Shown here piece by piece: positions 24,612-33,172 of a stretch of 64,000 nt of DNA. Both the position numbers and the translations under genes were made by a program. The stretch's first letter is position 1. The number at the start of each line of letters is the position of its first letter. This DNA comes from Treponema porcinum (GTDB taxonomy: Bacteria; Spirochaetota; Spirochaetia; Treponematales; Treponemataceae), in NCBI RefSeq assembly GCF_900167145.1, contig NZ_FUWG01000006.1, forward strand, positions 1 to 64,000, in the 5' to 3' direction. Under the pieces are notes generated by a model. That model was not told the origin of the DNA. It made no database searches and saw only the letters and a list, made by a program, of their open reading frames with translations.

Positions 24612-24883
24612 AAATGACAAAGATACTGATAATGATTATTTTGACGCTCTTTGTAAAGAAGCTCAGTTTACTGTAGAGATGTTATGCTCTGGATATACAG
24701 AAATTAGAAAAGCAAATTATGCAAAATGAGGTGTATATTTCCAGGCATTCACAAGCTTATCAACTGGATTTGAACGAATAGGAAAATTATGTTATTTACT
24801 CATTTATGCAATAGAACATGATGGTAGTTTCAACTGCGCTATTTAGTCAACACAAAATTTTCACAGGTTTAAGGTGTAAAAAA

Positions 24884-25760
24884 TTATGCAGCCCGTTTTC
24901 TTTCCAGTTCATTGTACTGGAAGCATTTATACATTTCATCAGGTACATTGTAATCCAGCGACTGATGAAACCTCGCCGTGTTGTAGAAGTTGAAGTAGGC
25001 ATTTATGCCGGCTTTCAAGTCTTTCATTGTTTCATAGCGTTTAAGATAGATGTCCTCGTACTTGAGACTTCTCCAAAGACGCTCAATTCTGATGTTATCC
25101 AAAGCCCTCTCTTTTCCGTCCATGCTGATTTGGATGTCGTAATCGACAAGAACTTTTATAAAAACATCAGATGTAAACTGGCTTCCCTGGTCTGTGTTGA
25201 AGATTGCAGGACAGCCGTATTCTTCGATTGTTTCCTTCAGAAGATTTGCATACTGCAGCGCATCCATCGTGTTGAATACGCGCCAGCTTAAGACCTTCCT
25301 TGAGAACCAGTCGATTATTGCCATCAGGTAAACATTTCCTGTCGAAAGCTTTATGTAAGTGATATCCGTTGACCATACCTGATTCGGATATCTGATTACC
25401 TTGTTTCTAAGAAGATACGGATATTTTTTGTGATATTTACAGGCCTTTGAAAGATTCTTGCCCGGAAATACCGCCGTTATCCCAAATCTTCGCATTACAC
25501 GGCGTACAGTTGTTTCTGTAGTGTCTCCGCCGTTTTTGTTTATTTCTCTCCAGATTCTGCGGTAACCGTAATACGGATGTTCAATCTGGACTTCCTTGAT
25601 TTTCACAAGCAGATTGAAATCTTTTTCATCCTGCTGTGAACTCGGCTCATAATAATATTGACTTCTGGAAATCCCAAGCAGTTTGCACTGCCTTGAAATG
25701 CTTAAAACCTTGTATGCAGGCTCTACAAGATTGGATCGTAGCCGTATATCTGCTTGTACT
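24884..25760 (-). CDS. IS3-family transposase OrfB (DDE integrase core)
   Basis: The integrase part of the transposase. HPYYGYRRIW opens the conserved region. The DDE triad is visible as the Asp of STDITYIK, the Asp of NTDQGSQFTS and the Glu of IERLWRSLKYEDIY. The first ATG is at 25606, but homologous sequence continues upstream in frame (LVEPAYKVLSISRQCKLLGISRSQYYY). Translation therefore probably comes from a -1 frameshift out of orfA at the A9 run (25760-25768, minus strand). It looks complete and possibly active. Confidence 0.88.
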
Positions 25761-26037
25761 TTTTTTTTAGAAAATCAATTTCGACTTTTTGTTCACCGAT
25801 TGTTTTCAAAAGACTGTCTTTTTCCTCTTCCTGTTTTCTCGTTTCTTCTGATTTCTTATTCGGTCGTTCAAAAATGTCAGCCAGTCCTGCAATTGCCTGT
25901 GCTTTCCATTGGGAAATCTGATTCGGATGAATGCCATACTTTACTGCAATTTCCTGAATTGTAGATTCTTCTCGTAATGCTTCAAGTGTAACTTTTGCCT
26001 TGAAATCCTTGCTGAATGACTGTCGTTTCTTTGCCAT
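25723..26037 (-). CDS. IS3-family transposase OrfA (helix-turn-helix)
   Basis: A 104-residue N-terminal transposase protein. It has a helix-turn-helix (KVTLEALREESTIQEIAVKYGIHPNQISQWK, residues about 15-45) and a leucine-zipper-like end (KDSLLKTIGEQKVEIDFLKKKY). The A-AAA-AAG slippery site within a run of nine A residues near its end is the usual -1 frameshift signal that makes the OrfAB fusion. It overlaps orfB. Confidence 0.88.
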   Translation of the reverse strand: MAKKRQSFSKDFKAKVTLEALREESTIQEIAVKYGIHPNQISQWKAQAIAGLADIFERPNKKSEETRKQEEEKDSLLKTIGEQKVEIDFLKKKYKQIYGYDPIL

Positions 26038-26799
26038 GTGCTAACCGCCCTGTTTAATTTATCGGCTGTTTGCACCTTAAATCTGCTCCTTTTTCTGTAT
26101 CGTTTTACGCACTCATTTTAGTTTCCCGACCGATAAACAAATGAAAAATGAGATTGGACATGATATTATCAAATTGTATGAATTGATTCTCGAATTTAAA
26201 AATAAGCATGATATCAAATATGATTTTCTGCAAGATTTGGATAAACCTATTTATCAAAGTATATTAAATGTGTTATCTCGTTTTGGAAAAGGTGACCGCT
26301 ATGCAAATATTGATCTTTTAATAAACAACAGGTCGTATGATGATCCTATTTCTGTTTGGTATAAAGATGTTGATTTAGTTATTTTCCAAGAAAAAATATC
26401 TGATAAGAAAAAGAAAAAATTAAGATGGATGCTTCTTTAGTACACTATCTTACCTCTAATTTTGTAATGCTAAGGCATACTGGTGAGGATGGTAAAGACA
26501 TAAATACAGCTTTTGAAGGAAGTCTCAGAACTGGAATAAATGATGCAGTAGCACCTTATAGGCAATTATATGTATTTCATATAATACGTTTCTTTGTCGA
26601 GTCATTAAATATGGTAGAGTCTGTTTTTAATCATCAAAACTTTTTTGAAATTCCTTATTTTAAGGATTTTTTTAGAGTTTTTTATAATGATGATGCATAT
26701 ATGAAAGGACGTAAAACAATTAGCTTATTATAGTTTTTATTTTTCTTGTAATTACTCAAAAATACGGTTATACTAAATTTTGAGTAATAGGAGTTGTGT

Positions 26800-28044
26800 T
26801 TGATATTTACACGAGATTCATACATAAATCAGCTTATTCAAAAAAAGCAAAATGGAATGATAAAAATTGTTACTGGGTTAAGGCGTTGTGGCAAATCATT
26901 TCTTTTGTTTAAGCTATTTTACGAAAAGCTTATTTCTGATGGTACGCCAGATTCTCACATAATTAAAATTCCCCTTGATGATTTGGAATACTCTGAATTC
27001 AGGGAGAAAATATCGCTTTATAAATTCATAAAATCAAAAATTACTGACAATAAACAATATTATTGTCTTTTGGATGAGATTCAGCTCGTGGAAGGTTTTG
27101 AAGAAGTCCTTAATTCTCTTCTGCATATTCAGAATTTAGATGTATATGTTACAGGAAGTAATTCTCGCTTTCTTGTAAAAGATGTGATTACAGAATTTCG
27201 CGGACGTGGCGATGAGATAAGATTATACCCGCTTTCATTTAAGGAATTTTTTGAAAGCCGGAAAGATGAATTTATTTCTGCATGGACTGATTACTACACC
27301 TATGGCGGACTTCCTCTTGTAGCAACAATGAAAAATCATAAGGAGAAATCAGATTATCTTTCAAATCTTTTTGCTAAGGTTTATCTTACTGATGTAATTG
27401 ACCGCTATAAGATTCGGAACAAAGGCGAATTCGAAGAACTTCTGGATGTAATCGCTTCTTCAATCGGCTCTCTTACAAATCCTAGAAAAATTGAAAACAC
27501 TTTTAAATCAAAAGAAAAATCAACAATTACAAATAAAACAATTACATCTTATTTGAATTATCTTGAAGATGCATTTTTGATTCAGCCTTCTGAACGTTTT
27601 GATATTAAGGGGAGAAAATATATTGGTGCCAACAAAAAATATTATTTTACTGATACAGGGCTTAGAAATGCTCGGTTGAATTTTAGGCAAATAGAAGAAA
27701 CTCACATAATGGAAAACGTTATATACAATGAGCTTAAAATTCGTGGTTTTAATGTTGATGTTGGAATTATAGAGTTTAATTCAAAAGACAAAAACGGAAA
27801 AACTATAAAGACACAGCTTGAATGTGATTTTGTAGCAAACCGGGGAAACGAAAAAATATACATACAATCTGCCTTAGATCTTGCCAGCGAAAAAAAGAAA
27901 GCTCAGGAAGAAAACTCTCTTTTAAGAATAAACGACAGCTTTAAAAAAATAATTATTCAAAAAGAAAAAATCATTCCACATTACGATGATAATGGAATCT
28001 ACATCACCTGCCTTGAAGATTTTTTGACAGGAGATGAAATATGA
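26800..28044 (+). CDS. ATP-binding protein, AAA_14 plus DUF4143
   Basis: A 414-residue ATPase. Walker A is VTGLRRCGKSFLLFKL near residues 24-39, and Walker B is YYCLLDEIQLVEGFEEVLNSLL. VTGSNSRFLVKDVITEFRGRG follows, and a DUF4143 C-terminal domain has GAN KKYYFTDTGLRNA and a late LECDFVA segment. The TTG at 26800, six bases after GGAG (26790-26793), fits the conserved start better than the TTG at 26794. Such proteins are common, often multi-copy, in anaerobes, with unclear function. The gene overlaps hsdS by ATGA, so it is coupled to the type I operon. Confidence 0.85.
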   Translation: MIFTRDSYINQLIQKKQNGMIKIVTGLRRCGKSFLLFKLFYEKLISDGTPDSHIIKIPLDDLEYSEFREKISLYKFIKSKITDNKQYYCLLDEIQLVEGFEEVLNSLLHIQNLDVYVTGSNSRFLVKDVITEFRGRGDEIRLYPLSFKEFFESRKDEFISAWTDYYTYGGLPLVATMKNHKEKSDYLSNLFAKVYLTDVIDRYKIRNKGEFEELLDVIASSIGSLTNPRKIENTFKSKEKSTITNKTITSYLNYLEDAFLIQPSERFDIKGRKYIGANKKYYFTDTGLRNARLNFRQIEETHIMENVIYNELKIRGFNVDVGIIEFNSKDKNGKTIKTQLECDFVANRGNEKIYIQSALDLASEKKKAQEENSLLRINDSFKKIIIQKEKIIPHYDDNGIYITCLEDFLTGDEI

Positions 28045-29459
28045 GCGAATGGAAAAAAGTAAAAATTGGTGACATATGCAAAATCGTAAAAGGCACAACC
28101 GGCATCGCAAGTGCAGAGCCGGGAGAATATCCTCTTGTAGTTACAGCCGAAGAAAGAAAAACTTGTTCAACATATCAGTTCGATTGCGAAGCCGTATGCA
28201 TTCCCCTTGTAAGTTCCAGCGGCCACGGCAAAAAGTCTCTCAAAAATGTCCATTATCAAAACGGAAAGTTTGCGCTCGGAACAATTCTGTGCGCCGTAAT
28301 TCCAAACAATCCGCAGGAACTGGATGCGTGCTATCTCCATCAGTATCTTCAATTTTACAAAGACATAGTTCTCGTTCCTCTGATGAAAGGCGCTGCAAAT
28401 GTTTCTCTTTCAATGAAAGATATTGCAACTGTAGAATTTCCCCTGCCACCAATAGAACGTCAGAGAGAGCTTTCAAATCTTTTTGTCTCGCTCCAGGAAA
28501 AACAAAAAGAACTCTCAGCCGAATATGAAAAGCAGACCGATTACGCAAAACTTCTCCGCCAGAACATTCTGCAACAAGCCATAGAAGGAAAACTCACCGC
28601 CGACTGGCGCAACCAAAATCCAGTCCAAAAAGGCAATCCCGACTACGATGCAGAAGCATTGTTTGAACAGATTCAGAAGGGGGAAGTCTCCCCCTCGCTC
28701 CAACCTGCTTCGCAGTTTTCCGCTACCCCCTCTCCTAGGGGCAAAGCCCCTAAAACCCCAGAAAATTCCCGCGAGTTTTTCGAAGAAAAACTCGATAGTG
28801 AGCGCAAGCGAACGAACAACGCCCGCTCAAAATCACTTGCTCCCATTACAGAAGAAGAAAAACCATTTGAAATTCCAGCTGGCTGGAAATGGGTAAGATT
28901 GGGAGAAATTGGAAATTGGGCTTCAGGAGCTACTCCATCAAAAAGTGAATTAACATACTATGTAAATGGTACAATCCCGTGGTTAAGAACAGGGGACTTA
29001 AACGATAACGTTATTTCTTCTTTGCCTATCACTATTACAGAAAAAGCTCTTAATGAATGTTCATTAAGATTAAATCCGATTGATTCTGTACTTATTGCAA
29101 TGTATGGAGCAACCATAGGAAAAGTTGGAATTTTAAAAACTCAAGCAACAACAAATCAGGCGTGCTGTGCTTGTATTCCATATCAAAGCAATTTTTCACA
29201 ATATCTTTTTTATTTATTAATTGCTTTAAGAGAATATTTTAAAGAAAAAAGTTGGGGAGCCGCACAACCAAATATTTCAAAAGAGATAATAATTAAAACA
29301 CCATTTGCTCTTCCCCCATTAAAAGAACAAGAAGAAATCGTAAGCATAGTAGAAACACTTCTCGCAAAAGTAACTGAATTAGAAAATCAAATCCAAGACC
29401 GTAAATCACTGTCTGATAAACTTATCTTTGGTATAATAAAAGAAAATCTGGAGGGGTGA
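28041..29459 (+). CDS. hsdS: Type I restriction enzyme, specificity subunit
   Basis: A 472-residue HsdS with two target-recognition domains. The first begins WKKVKIGDICKIVKG and ends with LPPIERQRELSNLFVSLQEKQKEL. A conserved helix follows (LLRQNILQQAIEGKLTADWR). The second begins WKWVRLGEIGNWASGATPSKSE and ends LPPLKEQEEIVSIVETLLAKV. Between them the usual Q-K-K-A-E linker is replaced by about 45 residues encoded by palindromic repeats. These residues include SATPSPRGKAPKTP, also present upstream of the C5 methyltransferase. It should set the sequence specificity of HsdM/HsdR, but HsdM here is broken. Confidence 0.9.
   Translation: MSEWKKVKIGDICKIVKGTTGIASAEPGEYPLVVTAEERKTCSTYQFDCEAVCIPLVSSSGHGKKSLKNVHYQNGKFALGTILCAVIPNNPQELDACYLHQYLQFYKDIVLVPLMKGAANVSLSMKDIATVEFPLPPIERQRELSNLFVSLQEKQKELSAEYEKQTDYAKLLRQNILQQAIEGKLTADWRNQNPVQKGNPDYDAEALFEQIQKGEVSPSLQPASQFSATPSPRGKAPKTPENSREFFEEKLDSERKRTNNARSKSLAPITEEEKPFEIPAGWKWVRLGEIGNWASGATPSKSELTYYVNGTIPWLRTGDLNDNVISSLPITITEKALNECSLRLNPIDSVLIAMYGATIGKVGILKTQATTNQACCACIPYQSNFSQYLFYLLIALREYFKEKSWGAAQPNISKEIIIKTPFALPPLKEQEEIVSIVETLLAKVTELENQIQDRKSLSDKLIFGIIKENLEG
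28674..28800. repeat. Palindromic repeat array inside hsdS
   Basis: In-frame insertion between the two recognition domains. It contains CTGC-TTC-GCAG (28705-28715), AGGGGC-AAA-GCCCCT (28737-28751) and CGAGTTTTTC-GAA-GAAAAACTCG (28772-28794), each with a three-base centre. The first two-thirds match the element at 7786-7875. Confidence 0.75.
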
Positions 29460-29461
29460 TT

Positions 29462-30502
29462 ATGGAATATAAGCAAGTAAATGGGAAAGATTCTACAAAT
29501 CAACAAGCTGAGAAAATAATAAACAACTATGGACTTTCATATTCGGAAGTAAAAGAAATCGCGTTGGATGTTTTTAAAAATAATTTTTATCAATTATCAG
29601 CTGAAGCAAATCAACTTGCATTTGAAAGGGCAAAAAAATTTATTGAAGATTATATAGAGAAACTAATGAAAGAAAATCCTTCTGGCATAAAAAAATGTCA
29701 AGATCCGGATTTTCAATATGTGTTATTCGATGCCCAGAAAAATTATGCAAGAAGTGGAGATGACAATCAAGAAATGTTATTAATAAACCTTCTTGTCGAA
29801 CTAAGTAAACAAGATGAACGTAATACCTTACAAATTGTTTTGAATGAATCTATTTCTGTTATAAACAAGCTTACTCAACGACAGATAGATTTATTGAGTT
29901 TTATTTATCTTATAAGATATACAAAGAACTCTTTAGGTCCAACAATTAACGATTTAGTTTTATACTTTACAAAATACTTTTCACCAATAATTACTGGTAT
30001 TTCAGAAAACTATACAGATATTCAACATTTGTTATATACGGGATGCGGAAGCGAAAGTATTGGCTCAGTAAATATTTATAATATTATAAAAGATGCTTAT
30101 CCTGGAGTATTTTCAAAAGGTTTTTCAAAAAAGGAATACGAAAGTTTACAAATACAAAAAGATTTATCAGACAATCTATTTAGAAAAGACTCTGTTATTG
30201 AAGATAAATATTATATTTATGCAACATCTTATGACGATTTAGATGGAATCGCCTCAATGCATGGATTTAATAATGATGATAAAAATAAATTAAATAATTT
30301 ATTAAGGCAATCCTTAATGTCAGAAACTGAGGTTAAAAAGATAATAAGTGATAATTGTAATTTCATGTCGGAAGCTATGGAAATTTTTAATAAAACAAAG
30401 ATAAGCCATTTTCTCCTATCATCAGTTGGTATTGCAATTGGCTATGCCAATATAAAACAAAAATTGGGCTCTTTTTCTGATTTAAGTATTTGGATCAAAT
30501 AG
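29462..30502 (+). CDS. LPO_1073/Vpar_1526-like protein of unknown function
   Basis: A 346-residue soluble protein. The N-terminus (NGKDSTNQQAEKIINNYGLSYSEVKEIALDVFKNNFYQLS) matches what I remember of the LPO_1073/Vpar_1526 family, whose members begin with a short S-x-N-x-Q-A motif. No catalytic motif is evident, and the middle and C-terminal parts are mainly helical. The ATG at 29462 follows GGAGGGG by about six bases. It follows hsdS directly and is followed 13 bases later by a membrane protein with a similar opening motif, suggesting a two-gene unit. It may be defence-associated by context; the function is unknown. Confidence 0.6.
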   Translation: MEYKQVNGKDSTNQQAEKIINNYGLSYSEVKEIALDVFKNNFYQLSAEANQLAFERAKKFIEDYIEKLMKENPSGIKKCQDPDFQYVLFDAQKNYARSGDDNQEMLLINLLVELSKQDERNTLQIVLNESISVINKLTQRQIDLLSFIYLIRYTKNSLGPTINDLVLYFTKYFSPIITGISENYTDIQHLLYTGCGSESIGSVNIYNIIKDAYPGVFSKGFSKKEYESLQIQKDLSDNLFRKDSVIEDKYYIYATSYDDLDGIASMHGFNNDDKNKLNNLLRQSLMSETEVKKIISDNCNFMSEAMEIFNKTKISHFLLSSVGIAIGYANIKQKLGSFSDLSIWIK

Positions 30503-30515
30503 AGGAGAAAACTAA

Positions 30516-31088
30516 ATGAACAAATTTATTCAAAATAACGAAAAAACATCTCAAAACTATCAAGCGAAACAAATAACGATTAATAATAATGCAGAAAATA
30601 GTAAAGATAATACAGATTTAAAGAAATCTCACCCTATTGCCTACATAAGTACATTTATTGCAGGGGGTGTATTCACGGTAACAGTAATTATTCCTCTTAT
30701 AATGTTATTTGCGAATCAAGAGATTGTTACAAAAAATTCTTATACTTTAAATAAGGACATTGAAAAGGAATATGTGTCACTCACTCAATATCTTGATTTA
30801 TCAGCCCAAAATAAACAGAACGAAACCGAAATTGAAAGTTTAAAAATAACTATTAGAAAGTTGAATGAAGAAAACAATAATCAAGATTCCCATAGTGAAT
30901 GGTTAAAAAGATATGATGAGTTAGCACAAGAAAGATTAGGATTTGAAAATCAGCTAAATAACTTAAATAATTTTTCAACAGGGATAAAAAATAATTCAGA
31001 GAATTCATATAAAGTAAAAAAAGATGAACTTCTAAGAAAAATACAAAGTAGAGATGAACAAATAAAAATTCTTTTAGAAAAATTGTAG
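30516..31088 (+). CDS. Single-pass membrane protein with coiled coil, unknown
   Basis: A 190-residue protein. It begins NNEKTSQNYQAKQITINNNAE, echoing the S-x-N-x-QA motif of the preceding gene. A single membrane helix follows at about residues 44-68 (AYISTFIAGGVFTVTVIIPL and on), then a long coiled coil to the end with no cysteine or histidine pattern. The ATG at 30516 follows GAGGAG. The family is not recognised. Paired with the previous gene it could be a soluble sensor with a membrane-anchored partner; this is inferred only from the shared motif and adjacency. Confidence 0.55.
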   Translation: MNKFIQNNEKTSQNYQAKQITINNNAENSKDNTDLKKSHPIAYISTFIAGGVFTVTVIIPLIMLFANQEIVTKNSYTLNKDIEKEYVSLTQYLDLSAQNKQNETEIESLKITIRKLNEENNNQDSHSEWLKRYDELAQERLGFENQLNNLNNFSTGIKNNSENSYKVKKDELLRKIQSRDEQIKILLEKL

Positions 31089-31099
31089 TTTTACTATGT

Positions 31100-31200
31100 T
31101 AGGGATTGTAGGGGCGCGAAGCGTTCTTCGTAGCAAGAATGAAGGCGAATGCCGGAACCCCGAAAAGCCCGACCCGAACGTAGTGAGGGGAACACTCAGA
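31100..31200. repeat. GC-rich repeat between the membrane protein gene and rhuM
   Basis: About 100 GC-rich bases in AT-rich surroundings, with a CGAAG-CGTT-CTTCG hairpin (about 31116-31130) and several GGGG/CCCC blocks. There is no gene in it. It resembles the other GC-rich dispersed elements in style but is not an obvious copy of any of them. Confidence 0.45.
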
Positions 31201-31222
31201 AAAACCAAAAGGAGCAAAACAA

Positions 31223-32233
31223 ATGCCAAACGAACTTGTAAAACAAATATCGTACATTCTCTATAAAGCAGATGAAGAAGATGTAAAAGTTAATGCGCTC
31301 CTTAAGGATGAATCTATCTGGCTTACGCAAAATTCTATGGCAGAACTTTTTGATGTTAATGTTCCTGCGGTTTCAAAACACCTTAAAAATATATATGAAT
31401 GTGGGGAATTGGAGGAAGACTCAACTATTTCCATTTTGGAAACAGTTCAAAAAGAAGGCACACGGTCCGTAAAAAGAAATGTGACCTTTTATAACCTCGA
31501 TGCCATTATCTCTGTAGGTTATAGAGTGAATTCTGCAAAAGCTACAAAGTTCCGTATCTGGGCTACAAATGTATTAAAGGAGTACATTAAAAAGGGCTTT
31601 GTGATGGATGATGAGCGGTTAAAACAGGGAGAAAATGTTTTTGGAAAGGATTATTTCCGTGAACTTTTGGAAAGAGTCCGCTCAATTCGTGCAAGTGAAC
31701 GCAGAATCTGGCAGCAGATTACAGATATTTTTGCGGAATGTTCCATTGATTATGATAAAAACTCTGAAATTACAAAACAGTTTTATGCAACTGTTCAGAA
31801 TAAGTTTCATTTTGCAATTACCGGGCAGACTGCGGCGGAAATTGTTTATGACAAGGCTGACCACAAAAAAGAACACATGGGTTTAACTACATGGAAGAGT
31901 TCTCCCGATGGCCGCATTTTGAAATCTGATGTGAACATTGCAAAAAACTATCTTTCTGAAAAGCAAATCCGTCAGCTGGAAAGAGCTGTGAGCGGTTATT
32001 TTGATTATATTGAAGATTTGATTGAGCGTGAAATTCCTTTTAATATGGAACAGTTTGCGGCAAGTGTTAATGAATTTCTTGAATTCCGTAAGTACGATAT
32101 TCTTGAAGGAAACGGTAAGATTTCAAGAAATAAAGCTGACGAAAAAGCCTTTAGTGAATATGAGATTTTTAATAAGACTCAGAAGATAGATTCTGATTTT
32201 GATAAAATGATTCGAAAGCTGGAAAAGAAATAA
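31223..32233 (+). CDS. rhuM: RhuM family protein
   Basis: A 336-residue protein of the RhuM family. The features are ESIWLTQNSMAELFDVNVPAVSKHLKNIYECGEL (helix-turn-helix-like), a VTFYNLDAIISVGYRVNSAKATKFRIWATNVLKEYI core and a C-terminal FAITGQTAAEIVYDKADHKKEHMGL segment. RhuM genes commonly sit inside type I restriction loci, as here between hsdS and hsdM, and may regulate or be passengers. It starts at ATG 31223 after AAAAGGAGC. It looks intact. Confidence 0.85.
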   Translation: MPNELVKQISYILYKADEEDVKVNALLKDESIWLTQNSMAELFDVNVPAVSKHLKNIYECGELEEDSTISILETVQKEGTRSVKRNVTFYNLDAIISVGYRVNSAKATKFRIWATNVLKEYIKKGFVMDDERLKQGENVFGKDYFRELLERVRSIRASERRIWQQITDIFAECSIDYDKNSEITKQFYATVQNKFHFAITGQTAAEIVYDKADHKKEHMGLTTWKSSPDGRILKSDVNIAKNYLSEKQIRQLERAVSGYFDYIEDLIEREIPFNMEQFAASVNEFLEFRKYDILEGNGKISRNKADEKAFSEYEIFNKTQKIDSDFDKMIRKLEKK

Positions 32234-32254
32234 TCCCTCATAGAAAGAGGGATT
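32232..32254 (+). terminator. Hairpin after rhuM
   Basis: AATCCCTC and GAGGGATT pair across a seven-base loop immediately at the rhuM stop, without a clean T run. It may attenuate transcription into hsdM, whose start lies 34 bases on after AGGAGC. Confidence 0.45.
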
Positions 32255-32389
32255 ATTTGAGGGATAAAAAAAACAGGAGCAGAACAAATGCCAAACATTG
32301 GTGGAATTATAAAGACATTGCAGAATATAATGCGCAAGGATCAGGGCGTTTCTGGAGATGCGCAGAGAATTGAGCAGTTGGGCTGGATT

Positions 32390-32450
32390 CGCATTGAGGG
32401 GCATCGCCCCGAATATAATTTCCTATAAAGAACAGCAACTTTAGTTGCTG
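32390..32450. repeat. Palindromic insertion near the 5' end of hsdM
   Basis: GGGGC-ATC-GCCCC (32398-32410) matches the core of the element at 7798-7812. CAGCAACT-TT-AGTTGCTG (32433-32450) is a second palindrome. Together they separate QLGW from the following HsdM sequence and shift the frame. Confidence 0.7.
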
Positions 32451-33056
32451 ATGATTACGCTCAAAATCATTGATGATAAGGAAGCCGAAATGGAACTTAT
32501 CAGCGATGATCATGTTGCTGTGATTCCGAGCGAGCTGCAGTGGAGAAACTGGGCTGCGGACAGTGAAGGCATGACTGGAGACGCGCTTAAGGATTTTGTT
32601 GATAATAAGCTTTTTCCCGGCTTGCAGAATCTGGATGTTTCTACCGGCAACAAGCGGGCTGTTTTGATTCGCGATATTTTTGCGGGCACTAACAACTACA
32701 TGAAAAACGGAACTATAATCCGCCAGGTTGTGAACAAGCTTAATGAGATTGATTTTAATGCCAGCGAAGACCGCCATATGTTCGGCGACATTTACGAAGA
32801 TCTTTTGCGAGATTTGCAGAGCGCCGGTAACTACGGTGAGTTTTATACTCCGCGCGCTGTTACAGAAATCATGACCGAGATTATTAATCCGCGGCTTGGA
32901 GAAAAGGTTCTTGACCCTGCCTGTGGTACCGGTGGATTTTTGACTAGTGCAATCGAAAACATCAGAAAGCAGGATGTTCATTCTGTTGAAGATTTGAAGG
33001 TGTTGGAAGATACAATTCGTGGTCAGGAGCTTAAGCCTCTCCCTTTTATGCTTTGT

Positions 33057-33172
33057 GTTAGGAAAATCCTAACGGATTTTCTACGAGTTTTTGCGATGCA
33101 AAAACTCGCGGAGTCCGAACATTATGCGAGTTTGCAACGCAAACTCGTAGCATAAAAGCTCTGCTTTTATGC
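33057..33172. repeat. Array of four triplet-loop palindromes inside hsdM
   Basis: Four perfect palindromes in a row, each with a three-base centre: GTTAGGA-AAA-TCCTAAC (33057-33073), CGAGTTTTTGC-GAT-GCAAAAACTCG (33084-33108), CGAGTTTGC-AAC-GCAAACTCG (33127-33147) and GCATAAAAGC-TCT-GCTTTTATGC (33150-33172). The array replaces the middle of hsdM. Confidence 0.8.

Larger units (their letters stand above)
24832..26118 (-). mobile_element. IS3-family insertion sequence, about 1.29 kb
   Basis: Two overlapping minus-strand frames form a typical IS3-family transposase. The bases TAGTTTC occur on both sides (24825-24831 and 26119-26125) and rejoining them restores the reading frame of the host gene, so they are the likely target duplication. 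Seven bases is long for this family, so part may be chance. Near the ends, TTTAAGGTGTAAA (24868-24880) pairs with TTTGCACCTTAAA (26069-26081) as imperfect inverted repeats. Exact ends are uncertain by a few bases. Confidence 0.85.
24614..26733 (+). pseudogene. Accessory gene of the type I locus, interrupted by an IS3 element and frameshifts
   Basis: The parts before and after the insertion sequence belong to one protein. The 5' part runs from about ATG 24614 (frameshifted after three codons) through YFDALCKEAQFTVEML, an internal TGA near 24,729, then AFTSLSTGFERIGKLCYLLIY up to the element. The 3' part resumes PTDKQMKNEIGHDIIKLYEL to 26440, and a further shift leads to 26425-26733 (MDASLVHYLTSNFVMLRHTG and beyond). 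The family is unknown to me and no catalytic motif is obvious. It sits between hsdR and an AAA_14 gene. At least four lesions are visible, so it is non-functional. Confidence 0.7.

Noticed and set aside
32307..32981. Minus-strand ORF of 224 codons opposite hsdM
   Set aside because: The plus strand carries clear HsdM motifs; the minus frame has none.
33057..33172. CRISPR array (several similar palindromes in a row in hsdM)
   Set aside because: Repeats differ in stem sequence and are not separated by constant-length spacers; no cas genes nearby.
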